Shown in pieces: positions 42,522-50,319 of a stretch of DNA of 64,000 bases; position 1 is the stretch's first letter, and each line of letters starts with the position of its first letter. The DNA is from Solirubrobacteraceae bacterium (GTDB lineage: Bacteria > Actinomycetota > Thermoleophilia > Solirubrobacterales > Solirubrobacteraceae). The DNA lies in NCBI GenBank assembly GCA_031177685.1, contig JAPSGI010000007.1, forward strand, positions 62,001 to 126,000, given 5' to 3'. Below the pieces are notes generated by a model. The model did not search any database. It was given only the letters and a program-made list of their open reading frames with translations, and was not told the origin of the DNA. The position numbers were made by a program, and so were the translations under genes.

Positions 42522-43910
42522 ATGTCCCCCGCGGCACTCACCTCCGCGCCGCTCCCCTACGAGCTTCCGGGCGCGCCCGAGACGTGGCAGGCGCCGCTGC
42601 GCCTGGTCCACGACGCCACCCCGGCGCCCATCGCGCCGCCCGTCTCCCCCGCGCGCGACTCGCACCGCCTGCGCACGTGCGACGACGACGAGCTGCTGCG
42701 CCTGGCCGTGGGCGGAAAGGTCGAGCCCTTCGCCGTCGCGTACGAGCGCCACGGCGCGCCGCTGTTTCGCTACTGCCTGGCCATGACGTCGCACCGCGAC
42801 GACGCGGCCGACGCCGCCCAGGACGCCTGGCTGAAGGCCTTCGCCGCCCTGCGCCGCGAGCCGTTCGAGCCGCGTCCCTTCCGCCCGTGGATCTACGCGA
42901 TCGCGCGCAACGCGTGCATCGACCGCCTGCGCGGCCGCAACCGGGCGAGCCTGCACGAGCTCGACGAGGCCGACCTGGCCCCGGCGCCGTCGCCCGAGCA
43001 GGAGTGCGCCGCGCGCGAGGAGGTCCGCAACGTGCTGTCCGACCTGGCGCAGCTGCCGCTGCTCGAGCGCTCGGAGATCCTCATGCGCGACCTCGCGGGC
43101 CTCAGCCACGAGGAGATCGCGCAGGAGCTGCACATCTCCGTGCGCCGCAGCCGCGCGCTGGCCGGCGAGGCGCGCTCCTTCCTGCACGACCGGCGCGCCG
43201 GGCGCGACATGCCGTGCGGCGACGTGCGCACCCAGCTCGAGCGTCCGCGGCAGGGGCGCAACCGCCGCCTGCGCGCCCACCTCGACGACTGCGAGCTGTG
43301 CTCGGCCTTCGAGCGCCGCCGGCGCGCGCGCAAGCTCTCCTCGCTCGCCCTCGCCCCGGTGGCGCTGCTGCGCACGCTGACGGACCGCGCGGCGGCCTGG
43401 CTCGCCTCGCCCGTCGACGGGCTCGCGGCCGCGGCCGCGAGCCGCGGCGCCGCCGGACTGGCCGTGGCGGCCGTCGCGGTGGGCGGAGCCGCGACCGTCG
43501 TGCCCACCACCTCCACGCCGCCGGACCGCCCCGGGGCCGTCGCGTCGATGCCCGACCGCGCGGCTCGCCCCGCGCCCGCCGCACCGGCGCCGCGCGCCGC
43601 GACGGCGCGGCCGCGCACGCCGCGCTCCCTCGCCCGGTCTGACCGCACCGCCGTACGCGCGGACGGCGACCCCTCCCCGGCCGCCCCCCGGACGGCCACG
43701 GCGGAGGTCTCGCACCCGGCCGGCGCGCAGGTCCCGTCCGCCGCCCCGGACCGCACCGACAGCTCTGCCCCGGCCGTACCCGCGCCGGCCCCCGCCGAGG
43801 TGGTGCGCGCGCCCGTCGCCACGGTCCGCGAGACCGTCGAGTCCGCGCCCGCCGCGGTCGCCGAGACGGTCGCCGGCGTGCAGCGCGTGGTGCCGACCGC
43901 CGGAGCTTGA
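42522..43910 (+). CDS. ECF sigma factor fused to a zinc-finger anti-sigma-like and membrane segment
   Basis: 462 residues from ATG 42522; GTG 42429 is an earlier alternative. Sigma-2 region (about 53-125): VAYERHGAPLFRYC, AQDAWLKAFAALRR, WIYAIARNACIDRLRGR. Sigma-4 region (about 180-221): SEILMRDLAGLSHEEIAQEL and a recognition helix. Then CGDVRTQL and a H-x3-C-x2-C zinc anti-sigma motif (HLDDCELC, about 253-260). A hydrophobic, Ala-rich stretch at about 303-330 follows, and a 130-residue Pro/Ala-rich tail ends the protein. Sigma and anti-sigma elements thus sit in one chain, probably membrane-tethered. Confidence 0.85.
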   Translation: MSPAALTSAPLPYELPGAPETWQAPLRLVHDATPAPIAPPVSPARDSHRLRTCDDDELLRLAVGGKVEPFAVAYERHGAPLFRYCLAMTSHRDDAADAAQDAWLKAFAALRREPFEPRPFRPWIYAIARNACIDRLRGRNRASLHELDEADLAPAPSPEQECAAREEVRNVLSDLAQLPLLERSEILMRDLAGLSHEEIAQELHISVRRSRALAGEARSFLHDRRAGRDMPCGDVRTQLERPRQGRNRRLRAHLDDCELCSAFERRRRARKLSSLALAPVALLRTLTDRAAAWLASPVDGLAAAAASRGAAGLAVAAVAVGGAATVVPTTSTPPDRPGAVASMPDRAARPAPAAPAPRAATARPRTPRSLARSDRTAVRADGDPSPAAPRTATAEVSHPAGAQVPSAAPDRTDSSAPAVPAPAPAEVVRAPVATVRETVESAPAAVAETVAGVQRVVPTAGA

Positions 43911-43977
43911 GCCGGCGGCCGAAATCTCGGCCATTCGTCCAAACCCCCTGCAAACGGCCTCCTAACGCGTCGGTGCG

Positions 43978-44003
43978 GCGTCCGGACGAACCGCTCCGGA
44001 CGC
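43978..44003. promoter_or_regulatory. 26-bp inverted repeat with nine-base arms
   Basis: GCGTCCGGA and TCCGGACGC are perfect arms around an eight-base loop. It lies 67 bp after the sigma fusion and 46 bp before the next ATG. It could end the sigma transcript or be an operator for the secreted protein; no T tract follows, so an operator is somewhat more likely. Confidence 0.45.
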
Positions 44004-44049
44004 CCACCCGAAGCGGCCGCAGCGGTCGCGCCAATGGAGGTCCCTCCCC

Positions 44050-44952
44050 ATGTATCGCTCCCCGATGCTCGTCGCCGGCGGCGCCCTCGCGGGCCTGCTC
44101 GCGCTTCCCACGGCGGCGCCCGCCAAGAAGGCGAAGGGCGGCGTCGCGGCCCGTCTCGAGACCTCGGCCAACGTCAACGCCGGCTGGGCCGCGACGGCCG
44201 CCGCGCGCCGCTCGCACCGCGTAGCCCGCCGCCTGCTGCACGTCAGCCGCCAGCAGCTCGCCCAGGCGCAGCGCATCACGCTCGCCGGCATCCGCGACGG
44301 CGGCATGCGACGCGACGCGGCGACCGAGTCGGCGCAGCGCTTCTCCGCGGCGGTCGCCAGCAACAGCGAGCGCCTGGAGCGCCTCATGCACCGCGCCTCC
44401 GGCCGGCTGGAGCGCGAGGCGGCGCAGGCCATGCAGGCGAACGTCTACATGGAGGCCGAGATCGCGGTCGCGCTCGCGGCCTCCGCGCAGGGTCTGCCCG
44501 CGCCCGACCAGACGCAGGTCGCGTCCGGCGTCGCGGACCTGGCCGACCGTCAGGCCGAGCTGACGCGGTCCGTCCTGGCCGCGGTCAACCCCGAGGTCCT
44601 CGCGGCGCGCGTCCGGCGTCAGCTGGAGTTCACCGCCGCCCAGGGCCTGGAGGCCGAGAGCCGGATCTCCTCGGCGCTCGTCGCCCTGCACGCGGGCACG
44701 CAGTCGCACGCCTCGGACGCCGTCGCCGCCGCGTCGGCCCGCGTCGCGCAGGTCGCCCGCGACCTGCACGCGCTGGTCACCGGCTCGCACGTCGCCGGCG
44801 CCCTCGTGTGGACGAGCTACGGGCAGCAGGTGTCCGTGGGGGAGGTCTCCGCGCGCGTCGCCGCACGCGTGCAGGCGGACGCCGACGCCCTGGCGGGCGC
44901 GCACGTCGTGGCGCACGCGCAGACCGACGTCGGGATCACGCCCCTGGGCTGA
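44050..44952 (+). CDS. Secreted helical hypothetical protein, 300 residues
   Basis: ATG 44050 follows GGAGG at 44036-44040. Signal peptide with LVAGGALAGLLALPTAAPA, then an almost wholly helical, Ala/Arg/Gln-rich protein: QQLAQAQRITLAGIRDGG, ANVYMEAEIAVALAASAQ and DLADRQAELTRSVLAAV. No cysteine is seen. It may form a coiled-coil or repeat structure on the cell surface. I recognise no family. It follows the sigma fusion, which may control it. Confidence 0.7.
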   Translation: MYRSPMLVAGGALAGLLALPTAAPAKKAKGGVAARLETSANVNAGWAATAAARRSHRVARRLLHVSRQQLAQAQRITLAGIRDGGMRRDAATESAQRFSAAVASNSERLERLMHRASGRLEREAAQAMQANVYMEAEIAVALAASAQGLPAPDQTQVASGVADLADRQAELTRSVLAAVNPEVLAARVRRQLEFTAAQGLEAESRISSALVALHAGTQSHASDAVAAASARVAQVARDLHALVTGSHVAGALVWTSYGQQVSVGEVSARVAARVQADADALAGAHVVAHAQTDVGITPLG

Positions 44953-45026
44953 GCCAGCGCGGACCCCCGGCGACGGCGCGTCACCCCGCGCGCCGCCGCC
45001 CCCTCCGCACGGCGCCCTCCAACGCC

Positions 45027-46781
45027 ATGACCCTCCTCATTCGACACTCCCTGGCCTGCGCGGCCGCCCTCGTGCTCGCCCTCGCCGGTGCCACGGCCCT
45101 CTCCGCCCCGGCCCTCGCCGGTCCCGTGGAGACCGTCCTCCAGGACGACGCCCACATCCTGTATCGCTCCGACGCCGAGGTGCGCGACACGCTGGCGCGG
45201 ACGCGCGCGCTGGGCATCGAGCGCGTGCGCCTCACCGCCTCCTGGTCGGTGATCGCGCCCGACCCCAACTCCGCGCAGCGCCCGCAGTTCGACGCCACGG
45301 ATCCCGCCGCGTACCCCCAGGCGGGCTGGAGCTACCTCGACCGCGCGGTCCGGGTGGCCCGCGAGATGGGCCTCGAGGTGATGATCGACGTCGCCTTCTA
45401 CGCCCCGCGCTGGGCCACCAAGGACCCGCCGGAGAACCAGCGGCAGCTGCGCACCGAGGTCGACCCGGCCGAGCTGGCGCGGTTCTCCGCCGCGGTCGCG
45501 CGGCGCTACGACGGCACGTTCGTGCCGCCGCGGCCGGCCTCGGCCGAACCACCGCCGCCCCCGCCGCCCTCGCTCCTGGATCAGCTCCTGGGCCGTCAGG
45601 CCGAGCCGCCGCCACCGCCCCCGCCGCCGCCGCCGGGCGAGGCGCTCCCGCGCGTCTCGCTGTACACGATCTGGAACGAGCCCAACCAGAAGGACTTCGT
45701 GCTGCCGCAGTGGGAGCAGCGCGACGGCGCCTGGTGGCCGCGCGCGGCCGACATCTACCGCGAGATGGTCTACGCGTCCTACCCGGCGATCAAGCAGGCC
45801 GCGCCGCACGCCAAGGTCCTCGTCGGCGCGACCGGCTCGGTCGGAGCCGCGAAGCCCGGCGCCGGGAGCGTCCCTCCGCTGCGCTTCATTCGCGCGCTCG
45901 CGTGCGTGGACGAGTCCCTGCGGCCGATCGCCACGGGCGGCTGCGCCGCGTTTCGGACGCTTCCCGGGGACGGGTGGTCGCACCACCCGTACTCCACGCG
46001 AACCCTGCCGCGCGTCGACGCGCGCCATCTCGACAACGCGCCGGTGGCCGCCACGCCGCGGCTGGCCGAGCTGCTGCGCCAGCTGGTGCGGCGCGGGCGC
46101 CTGGCGCCCGGACAGGCCGACCTCTACATGACCGAGTACGGCTACGAGACCAACCCGCCCGACCCCAAGGCGACGTTCGGGCTCGACCGGCAGGCCTCGC
46201 TGCTGGCCGAGGCGGAGTTCATCGCCACGCGCCACCCGAGCGTGAAGATGTGGGCGCAGTTCATGCTCACCGACCTTCCGGACAAGGGGATCGGCGCGGA
46301 CTGGCAGTCCGGGCTGTTCTTCGAGGACGGGCGGGCCAAGCCGGCCGCCGCGGAGTTCCCGTTCCCCGCGTACGCCGAGTGCGTGCACCGCGGCGGGCGG
46401 CGCTGGGTGCGCGTGTGGGGCCGCATGCGCGGCGCCGCGGCGAGCCGCAAGGCGTCGCTGGAGAGCGCGAGCGTCCGGACGCTGTCGTGGCGTTCGGAGC
46501 AGACGTGGGGATCGCTGTCGGACACCCGCTCGATGCGGGCCGCGACGGCGTCCGCGGCGGTGCAGCCGGACGGCGAGCTGGTCCGCTTCGCCCGCTGGCA
46601 GCCGGGCGGGCGCTACCGCCTGCGCTGGGAGGCGGGCGGCGACGCCGGGCGGCTCAGCCCGACCGTGGCGCCGGTCGGGTGCAAGAACCGCCCGGAGCGC
46701 ATCCGCATAAAGAGGAGGGGGCGCCACCCCGCAAAGCCCATCGTGCGCACCGGTCGCGCGCGCCACAAGGAGGCGAAATGA
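45027..46781 (+). CDS. Secreted glycoside hydrolase (clan GH-A-like) with a poly-proline insertion
   Basis: 584 residues. Signal peptide to about residue 32, then a (beta/alpha)8 barrel: VRLTASWSVIAP, VMIDVAFYAPRWAT, acid/base Glu218 in IWNEPNQ and nucleophile Glu370 in YMTEYGYETNPP. Residues about 167-208 are a loop with two runs of 7 and 10 prolines, absent from its paralogue at 55255. The C-terminal 90 residues are a small beta domain, ending in a basic Lys/Arg tail. The ends of the barrel fit GH39/GH5-type enzymes, but the sugar is unknown. Convincing ribosome binding site not seen. Confidence 0.8.
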   Translation: MTLLIRHSLACAAALVLALAGATALSAPALAGPVETVLQDDAHILYRSDAEVRDTLARTRALGIERVRLTASWSVIAPDPNSAQRPQFDATDPAAYPQAGWSYLDRAVRVAREMGLEVMIDVAFYAPRWATKDPPENQRQLRTEVDPAELARFSAAVARRYDGTFVPPRPASAEPPPPPPPSLLDQLLGRQAEPPPPPPPPPPGEALPRVSLYTIWNEPNQKDFVLPQWEQRDGAWWPRAADIYREMVYASYPAIKQAAPHAKVLVGATGSVGAAKPGAGSVPPLRFIRALACVDESLRPIATGGCAAFRTLPGDGWSHHPYSTRTLPRVDARHLDNAPVAATPRLAELLRQLVRRGRLAPGQADLYMTEYGYETNPPDPKATFGLDRQASLLAEAEFIATRHPSVKMWAQFMLTDLPDKGIGADWQSGLFFEDGRAKPAAAEFPFPAYAECVHRGGRRWVRVWGRMRGAAASRKASLESASVRTLSWRSEQTWGSLSDTRSMRAATASAAVQPDGELVRFARWQPGGRYRLRWEAGGDAGRLSPTVAPVGCKNRPERIRIKRRGRHPAKPIVRTGRARHKEAK

Positions 46782-47053
46782 GGGTTCCAGCGCAGGCCGC
46801 CGAAGCGCATGCTGCACCGATGCAAGCCACGGCCGAACATGGCATGGCGGGGACACCGGAAGCAAGGGTGGTTAGATGTTCGTGCAATCGCTGTGGAGCA
46901 CACGTGATCGCCACGGTGGCGGTCACGCTCGGAGGCAACTGCAACAACTGCGGGAGCTACGACCTCTCGCTCATCGGACCGGAGCCGCCGGCGCCGGTGC
47001 TCGCTCCTCCGCTGCGCGTGGCCTGGTCGGCTACGCCCGCGCGGGTGGCGTAG
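46778..47053 (+). CDS. Small zinc-ribbon protein, 91 residues
   Basis: ATG 46778 overlaps the hydrolase stop and follows AAGGAGG at 46767-46773, a strong ribosome binding site. The centre holds CSCNRCGAHV and CNNCGSYDLSLIG, two Cys-x-x-Cys pairs of a treble/zinc ribbon. No domain beyond that is visible; Pro-rich ends flank it. The gene overlaps the reading frame annotated for the GGDEF protein by up to 178 bp, so only one of the two N-terminal readings can be fully right there. Confidence 0.6.
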   Translation: MRVPAQAAEAHAAPMQATAEHGMAGTPEARVVRCSCNRCGAHVIATVAVTLGGNCNNCGSYDLSLIGPEPPAPVLAPPLRVAWSATPARVA

Positions 47054-48450
47054 CGCTTCTCGCCGCGGCGCTGCTGCTCTGCTTCACGACTCCCAGCGCG
47101 CTGGGGGTCAAGGGCGAGGACAAGGGCAACGGCGCCGACAAGAGCGCCGAGAAGTCCGCGCGCGACAGCGCGCCCGGCCCGCCCGCGCATTCCTCCGCGG
47201 CCGGCGGCGGCCAGGCCGCCGCGCCCGCCACGAGCCAGCGCTCCGCCCCGAAGGTGCGCCAGACGCGCGGCGCGCAGAAGGTCAAGCGCGGCGGCTCCTC
47301 GCCCAAGACGAGCACGTCCACGCGTGAGCGCTCCGCGACCGGCGCGACCACCGACGCGACCGCGGCGCGCTCCGCGCGCCGCAGCGAGCCCGTGCAGACC
47401 GCCTCGACGTCCGCGGCGCGCCGCCAGACGGCGGGGTCCGCGCCCGCTGCGCCCGCGAGGACGATGCTGCGCTCCGTCCCGTCCGCGGGCGGCGATCCGG
47501 TCGCCACGGCGCAGCCCCGCAACGCGGCGGGAGGAACGTCGCTGCGCGCCGGCTCCCCTCGCGTGGCGGCCGCGGCCCCCGTCCCGGCGCCGGCCACGGT
47601 CGGCCAGCTGGGCGCGACCTTGGGCCCGCTGGCGGACGTTCCGCTGGCCGGACCGCCACCGCTTGCCGCAACGGCGCCCGCGCCCGCGCCTGCCGAGGCG
47701 GCGGCGCCGGCGCCCAGGGGCAACGACGGCGTGCGGCCGCAGAGCTTTTTGCCGATCGCGCCGCTGCTCTCGCCCATCTCGCGCGTGGTCGAGGTCGTGC
47801 CGCTGGAGATCTGGCTCGCCCTCGCAGGCCTCGCGCTGCTGTCGCTGCTCTCCACGGCGGTCGCCGCGGCGAGCACCGCGTCCGCACGGCGCACGCGCCA
47901 CCTCGCCCGCCGCGCGGAACGTGAGGCCGTCACCGACGCGCTGACCGGCGTGCTCAACCGGCGTGGCTTCGAGCTGCGCCTGGACGTGGAGCTCGAGCGC
48001 GCCCGTCGCTACGGCCGCCAGGTCGCGGTCGCCTACGTGGACGTGGACGGCCTGAAGTCGGTCAACGACGGGCACGGCCACTGCAGCGGCGACGCCGTCC
48101 TGACCGGCGTGGCCGAGGCGCTGCGCGCCGGCTCGCGCGAGGGCGACCTGGTCGCCCGCGTGGGCGGCGACGAGTTCGTCGTCGCGCTGGTCGAGCAGGA
48201 CACAGCCGGCGCCGATCGCTTCGCAAAGCGCCTGCGGGCCCGCATCCGCGTGGCCCGGGCTCAGCTCGGTCTCGTCTCTCCCTGGGACGTGACCGTCGGA
48301 ACCGCAGCCTTCCCCGCCGACGGTTCCGACGCCAGCGAGCTGATCGCGGCGGCCGACCGGCGGCTCTACGCGCAGCGCGGGATCGAGATCGCGCCCGACG
48401 GGGACGTCCCCGCCCCCGAACGGCGCGATCCCGCGATCGCGCTCGTGTGA
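46876..48450 (+). CDS. Membrane-bound diguanylate cyclase (GGDEF)
   Basis: 524 residues if ATG 46876 is used, but that start lies inside the zinc-ribbon gene and the first 50 residues look like out-of-frame sequence. The only start candidates nearer the apparent signal segment (GGVALLAAALLLCF) are CTG codons such as 47023. Next come 200 residues of Ala/Ser/Pro/Thr-rich linker, a membrane segment (LEIWLALAGLALLSLLST) and a GGDEF domain with intact V-G-G-D-E-F and an R-E-G-D inhibitory site five residues before it. It should make cyclic di-GMP with feedback control. Its sensor part is only the linker. Confidence 0.88.
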   Translation: MFVQSLWSTRDRHGGGHARRQLQQLRELRPLAHRTGAAGAGARSSAARGLVGYARAGGVALLAAALLLCFTTPSALGVKGEDKGNGADKSAEKSARDSAPGPPAHSSAAGGGQAAAPATSQRSAPKVRQTRGAQKVKRGGSSPKTSTSTRERSATGATTDATAARSARRSEPVQTASTSAARRQTAGSAPAAPARTMLRSVPSAGGDPVATAQPRNAAGGTSLRAGSPRVAAAAPVPAPATVGQLGATLGPLADVPLAGPPPLAATAPAPAPAEAAAPAPRGNDGVRPQSFLPIAPLLSPISRVVEVVPLEIWLALAGLALLSLLSTAVAAASTASARRTRHLARRAEREAVTDALTGVLNRRGFELRLDVELERARRYGRQVAVAYVDVDGLKSVNDGHGHCSGDAVLTGVAEALRAGSREGDLVARVGGDEFVVALVEQDTAGADRFAKRLRARIRVARAQLGLVSPWDVTVGTAAFPADGSDASELIAAADRRLYAQRGIEIAPDGDVPAPERRDPAIALV

Positions 48451-48468
48451 GCCGCCGGCCGCGCCGAC

Positions 48469-49407
48469 TCAGCGCGCCGGCTCGAGCGGACGGCGCCCGG
48501 TCCCCGGAGCGGCACGCTCGCCCGGCCAGGCCGGGGTCTCGCGCGGACCGGCGGCGGCCGGAAGCGTGAAGGCCACGCGCGTGCCGCCGCCCTGCGAGGG
48601 CTCCATCCAGATGCGCCCGCCGTGGCGCTCCACCACGGCGCGGCACGACGCGAGCCCAAGGCCCGTCCCGGGGAAGCGCGCGGCGCCGCTGCCGCGGGCC
48701 AGCATCGCGAAGACGTCGTCGATCTCGTCGGGATCGATTCCCACGCCGTTGTCCTGCACCGTGAAGCGCCACGCACCGCGGCGGCGCTCGGCGTGGACGT
48801 AGATCTCGGGCGTGCGCTCCGGCGGCACGAACTTCAGCGCGTTGGAGAAGAGGTTCTGAAAGAGGCTGCGCAGCGCGGCGGGGTCGCCTTCGACCGCCGG
48901 CAGCGGCGCCAGGACGACCTTGGCGTCCCGGGCTAGCACGCGCGGCCGCAGCGCGGCCAGCGCCTGTTCGGCCAGCGTGTGCGTGCTGACCAGGTTGCGC
49001 GCCCGCCGGGGCTCGCGCTCGCGCGCGGCGGAGAGGAAGCCGTCGATCAGGCCGCGCATCTCCTGCGTGCCGGCGGTCACGTAGCCGAGCAGCTCGTCCT
49101 CCTCGTCGTCCAGCCGCTCGCGCAGGCGTACCGTCAGGCGCTCGGAGGAGATCGCGATCGCGCTCAGCGGCTCGCGCAGGTCGTGCGAGACGAGCGCGGT
49201 GAAGCGCTCCAGCGCCTGGTTGGCGCGCTCCAGCTCGGCGGTCGTGCGCCGCTCCTCGGCCAGGGCCCGGCGCAGCCGCAGGGTGAGCGTCGCGAGGAGG
49301 ACGATCGCCGCCAGGAAGAGGGCGTCGTGGGCGTCGAGGAGCAGCGCCGGTACGAAGGTTGCGAAGGGCGCCGCCGCGTGGTGGCGGACGCCGGAGGAGG
49401 AGGACAT
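48469..49407 (-). CDS. Sensor histidine kinase (HisKA-HATPase)
   Basis: 312 residues from ATG 49407. Short N-terminal hydrophobic segment (FLAAIVLLATLTL), a coiled linker, then the H-box TALVSHDLREPLSAI with the phospho-acceptor His near 73. The ATPase has the N-box QNLFSNALKF, G1 DNGVGID and G2 GTGLGLA. No PAS, GAF or sizeable sensing domain is present, so it may sense through the membrane segment. No cognate regulator is adjacent, and the NarL-type regulator at 41.7 kb is not an obvious match. Confidence 0.9.
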   Translation of the reverse strand: MSSSSGVRHHAAAPFATFVPALLLDAHDALFLAAIVLLATLTLRLRRALAEERRTTAELERANQALERFTALVSHDLREPLSAIAISSERLTVRLRERLDDEEDELLGYVTAGTQEMRGLIDGFLSAAREREPRRARNLVSTHTLAEQALAALRPRVLARDAKVVLAPLPAVEGDPAALRSLFQNLFSNALKFVPPERTPEIYVHAERRRGAWRFTVQDNGVGIDPDEIDDVFAMLARGSGAARFPGTGLGLASCRAVVERHGGRIWMEPSQGGGTRVAFTLPAAAGPRETPAWPGERAAPGTGRRPLEPAR

Positions 49408-49554
49408 GTGACGGATGCGTACGAGCACTTGCACGCCGTCGGGGTCCGTCCCAGTGGCGCCCGCAAGGTGGCGCGAAAGCCAGCAAGATGAGGGAAGTGC
49501 ACAACAAACATGACGATTCGGGGCACAGACCTTCCATCCGACATCACGAATTCC

Positions 49555-50310
49555 ATGCCTGAGCTTCCCGAGGCCGAGCGGGCGCGGCAGGCGATCGAGC
49601 GCGCCATGGGCCGCGAGATCGTCGCTGTCGAGGACTTCGACACCTGGGTGTGCCGTCCGCACGCGCCCGGCGAGATCGCCGCGGCGCTCCAGGGTCGCCG
49701 GCTGACCGCGGCCCACCGGCGCGGCAAGTTCATGTGGGTGGAGACCGGCGGCGGCCCCGACCTCGGTCTGCACCTGGGCATGGCCGGACGCATCGCCGTG
49801 GACGAGGAGCCCCACCCGACCTGGGACCGCTTCGCGCTGTCGTTCGCCGGCGGCGGGCGTCTCGCCCTGCGCGACAAGCGGCGGCTCGGACGCGTCGTGC
49901 TCGAGCCGGACTTCTCCCACGTGGGCCCGGACGCGGGAGAGGTCTCGCGGGCCGAGTTCCGCGCGCGGATCGGGCGCGGGAACGCGCCGCTGAAGGCGCG
50001 GCTGCTCGACCAGGGGGCGATCGCCGGCGTCGGGAACCTGCTGGCCGACGAGATCCTCTGGCAGGCGCGCCTGTCTCCCCTGGCGCGCACCGGCGAGCTC
50101 GACGACGACCAGCTCGACCACCTGTGGCGCACCACCCGGCGGGTGCTGCGCAACACGATCCGGCGCGGGGGCGCGCACACCGGCGAGGTCAACGACCACC
50201 GCCGCGACGGGGGCTGCTGCCCGCGCTGCGGGACGCCGCTGCGGCGCGGCCGCGTCGGCGGCCGGACGACCTACTGGTGCCCGCGAGAGCAACCGGAGCC
50301 CGAAGGGTAG
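49555..50310 (+). CDS. Fpg/Nei-family DNA glycosylase with an altered zinc finger
   Basis: 251 residues from ATG 49555, because the catalytic N-terminus must be Pro2-Glu3 (MPELPEAE). The beta-turn Lys (RRGKFMWV), LRDKRRLGRVVL and the H2TH region IAGVGNLLADEILWQARLSPL are all present. The C-terminal finger reads C-x2-C-x16-C-x2-E: the fourth zinc ligand is Glu (codon 50287-50289) instead of Cys. It removes oxidised bases and nicks the DNA. The weakened finger may still bind DNA through the Arg. Its stop is part of the putative acnA -10. Confidence 0.88.
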   Translation: MPELPEAERARQAIERAMGREIVAVEDFDTWVCRPHAPGEIAAALQGRRLTAAHRRGKFMWVETGGGPDLGLHLGMAGRIAVDEEPHPTWDRFALSFAGGGRLALRDKRRLGRVVLEPDFSHVGPDAGEVSRAEFRARIGRGNAPLKARLLDQGAIAGVGNLLADEILWQARLSPLARTGELDDDQLDHLWRTTRRVLRNTIRRGGAHTGEVNDHRRDGGCCPRCGTPLRRGRVGGRTTYWCPREQPEPEG

Positions 50311-50313
50311 GCT
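50308..50313 (+). promoter_or_regulatory. acnA: -10-like TAGGCT before acnA
   Basis: TAGGCT ends 6 bp before ATG 50320 and uses the stop codon of the glycosylase gene as its first three bases. No ribosome binding site is seen. Confidence 0.35.
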
Positions 50314-50319
50314 CCGGGC

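Noticed and set aside
44953-45026. GC-rich imperfect hairpin as a terminator before the glycoside hydrolase
   Set aside because: Pairing is poor and there is no T tract; in DNA of this composition such stems are expected by chance.
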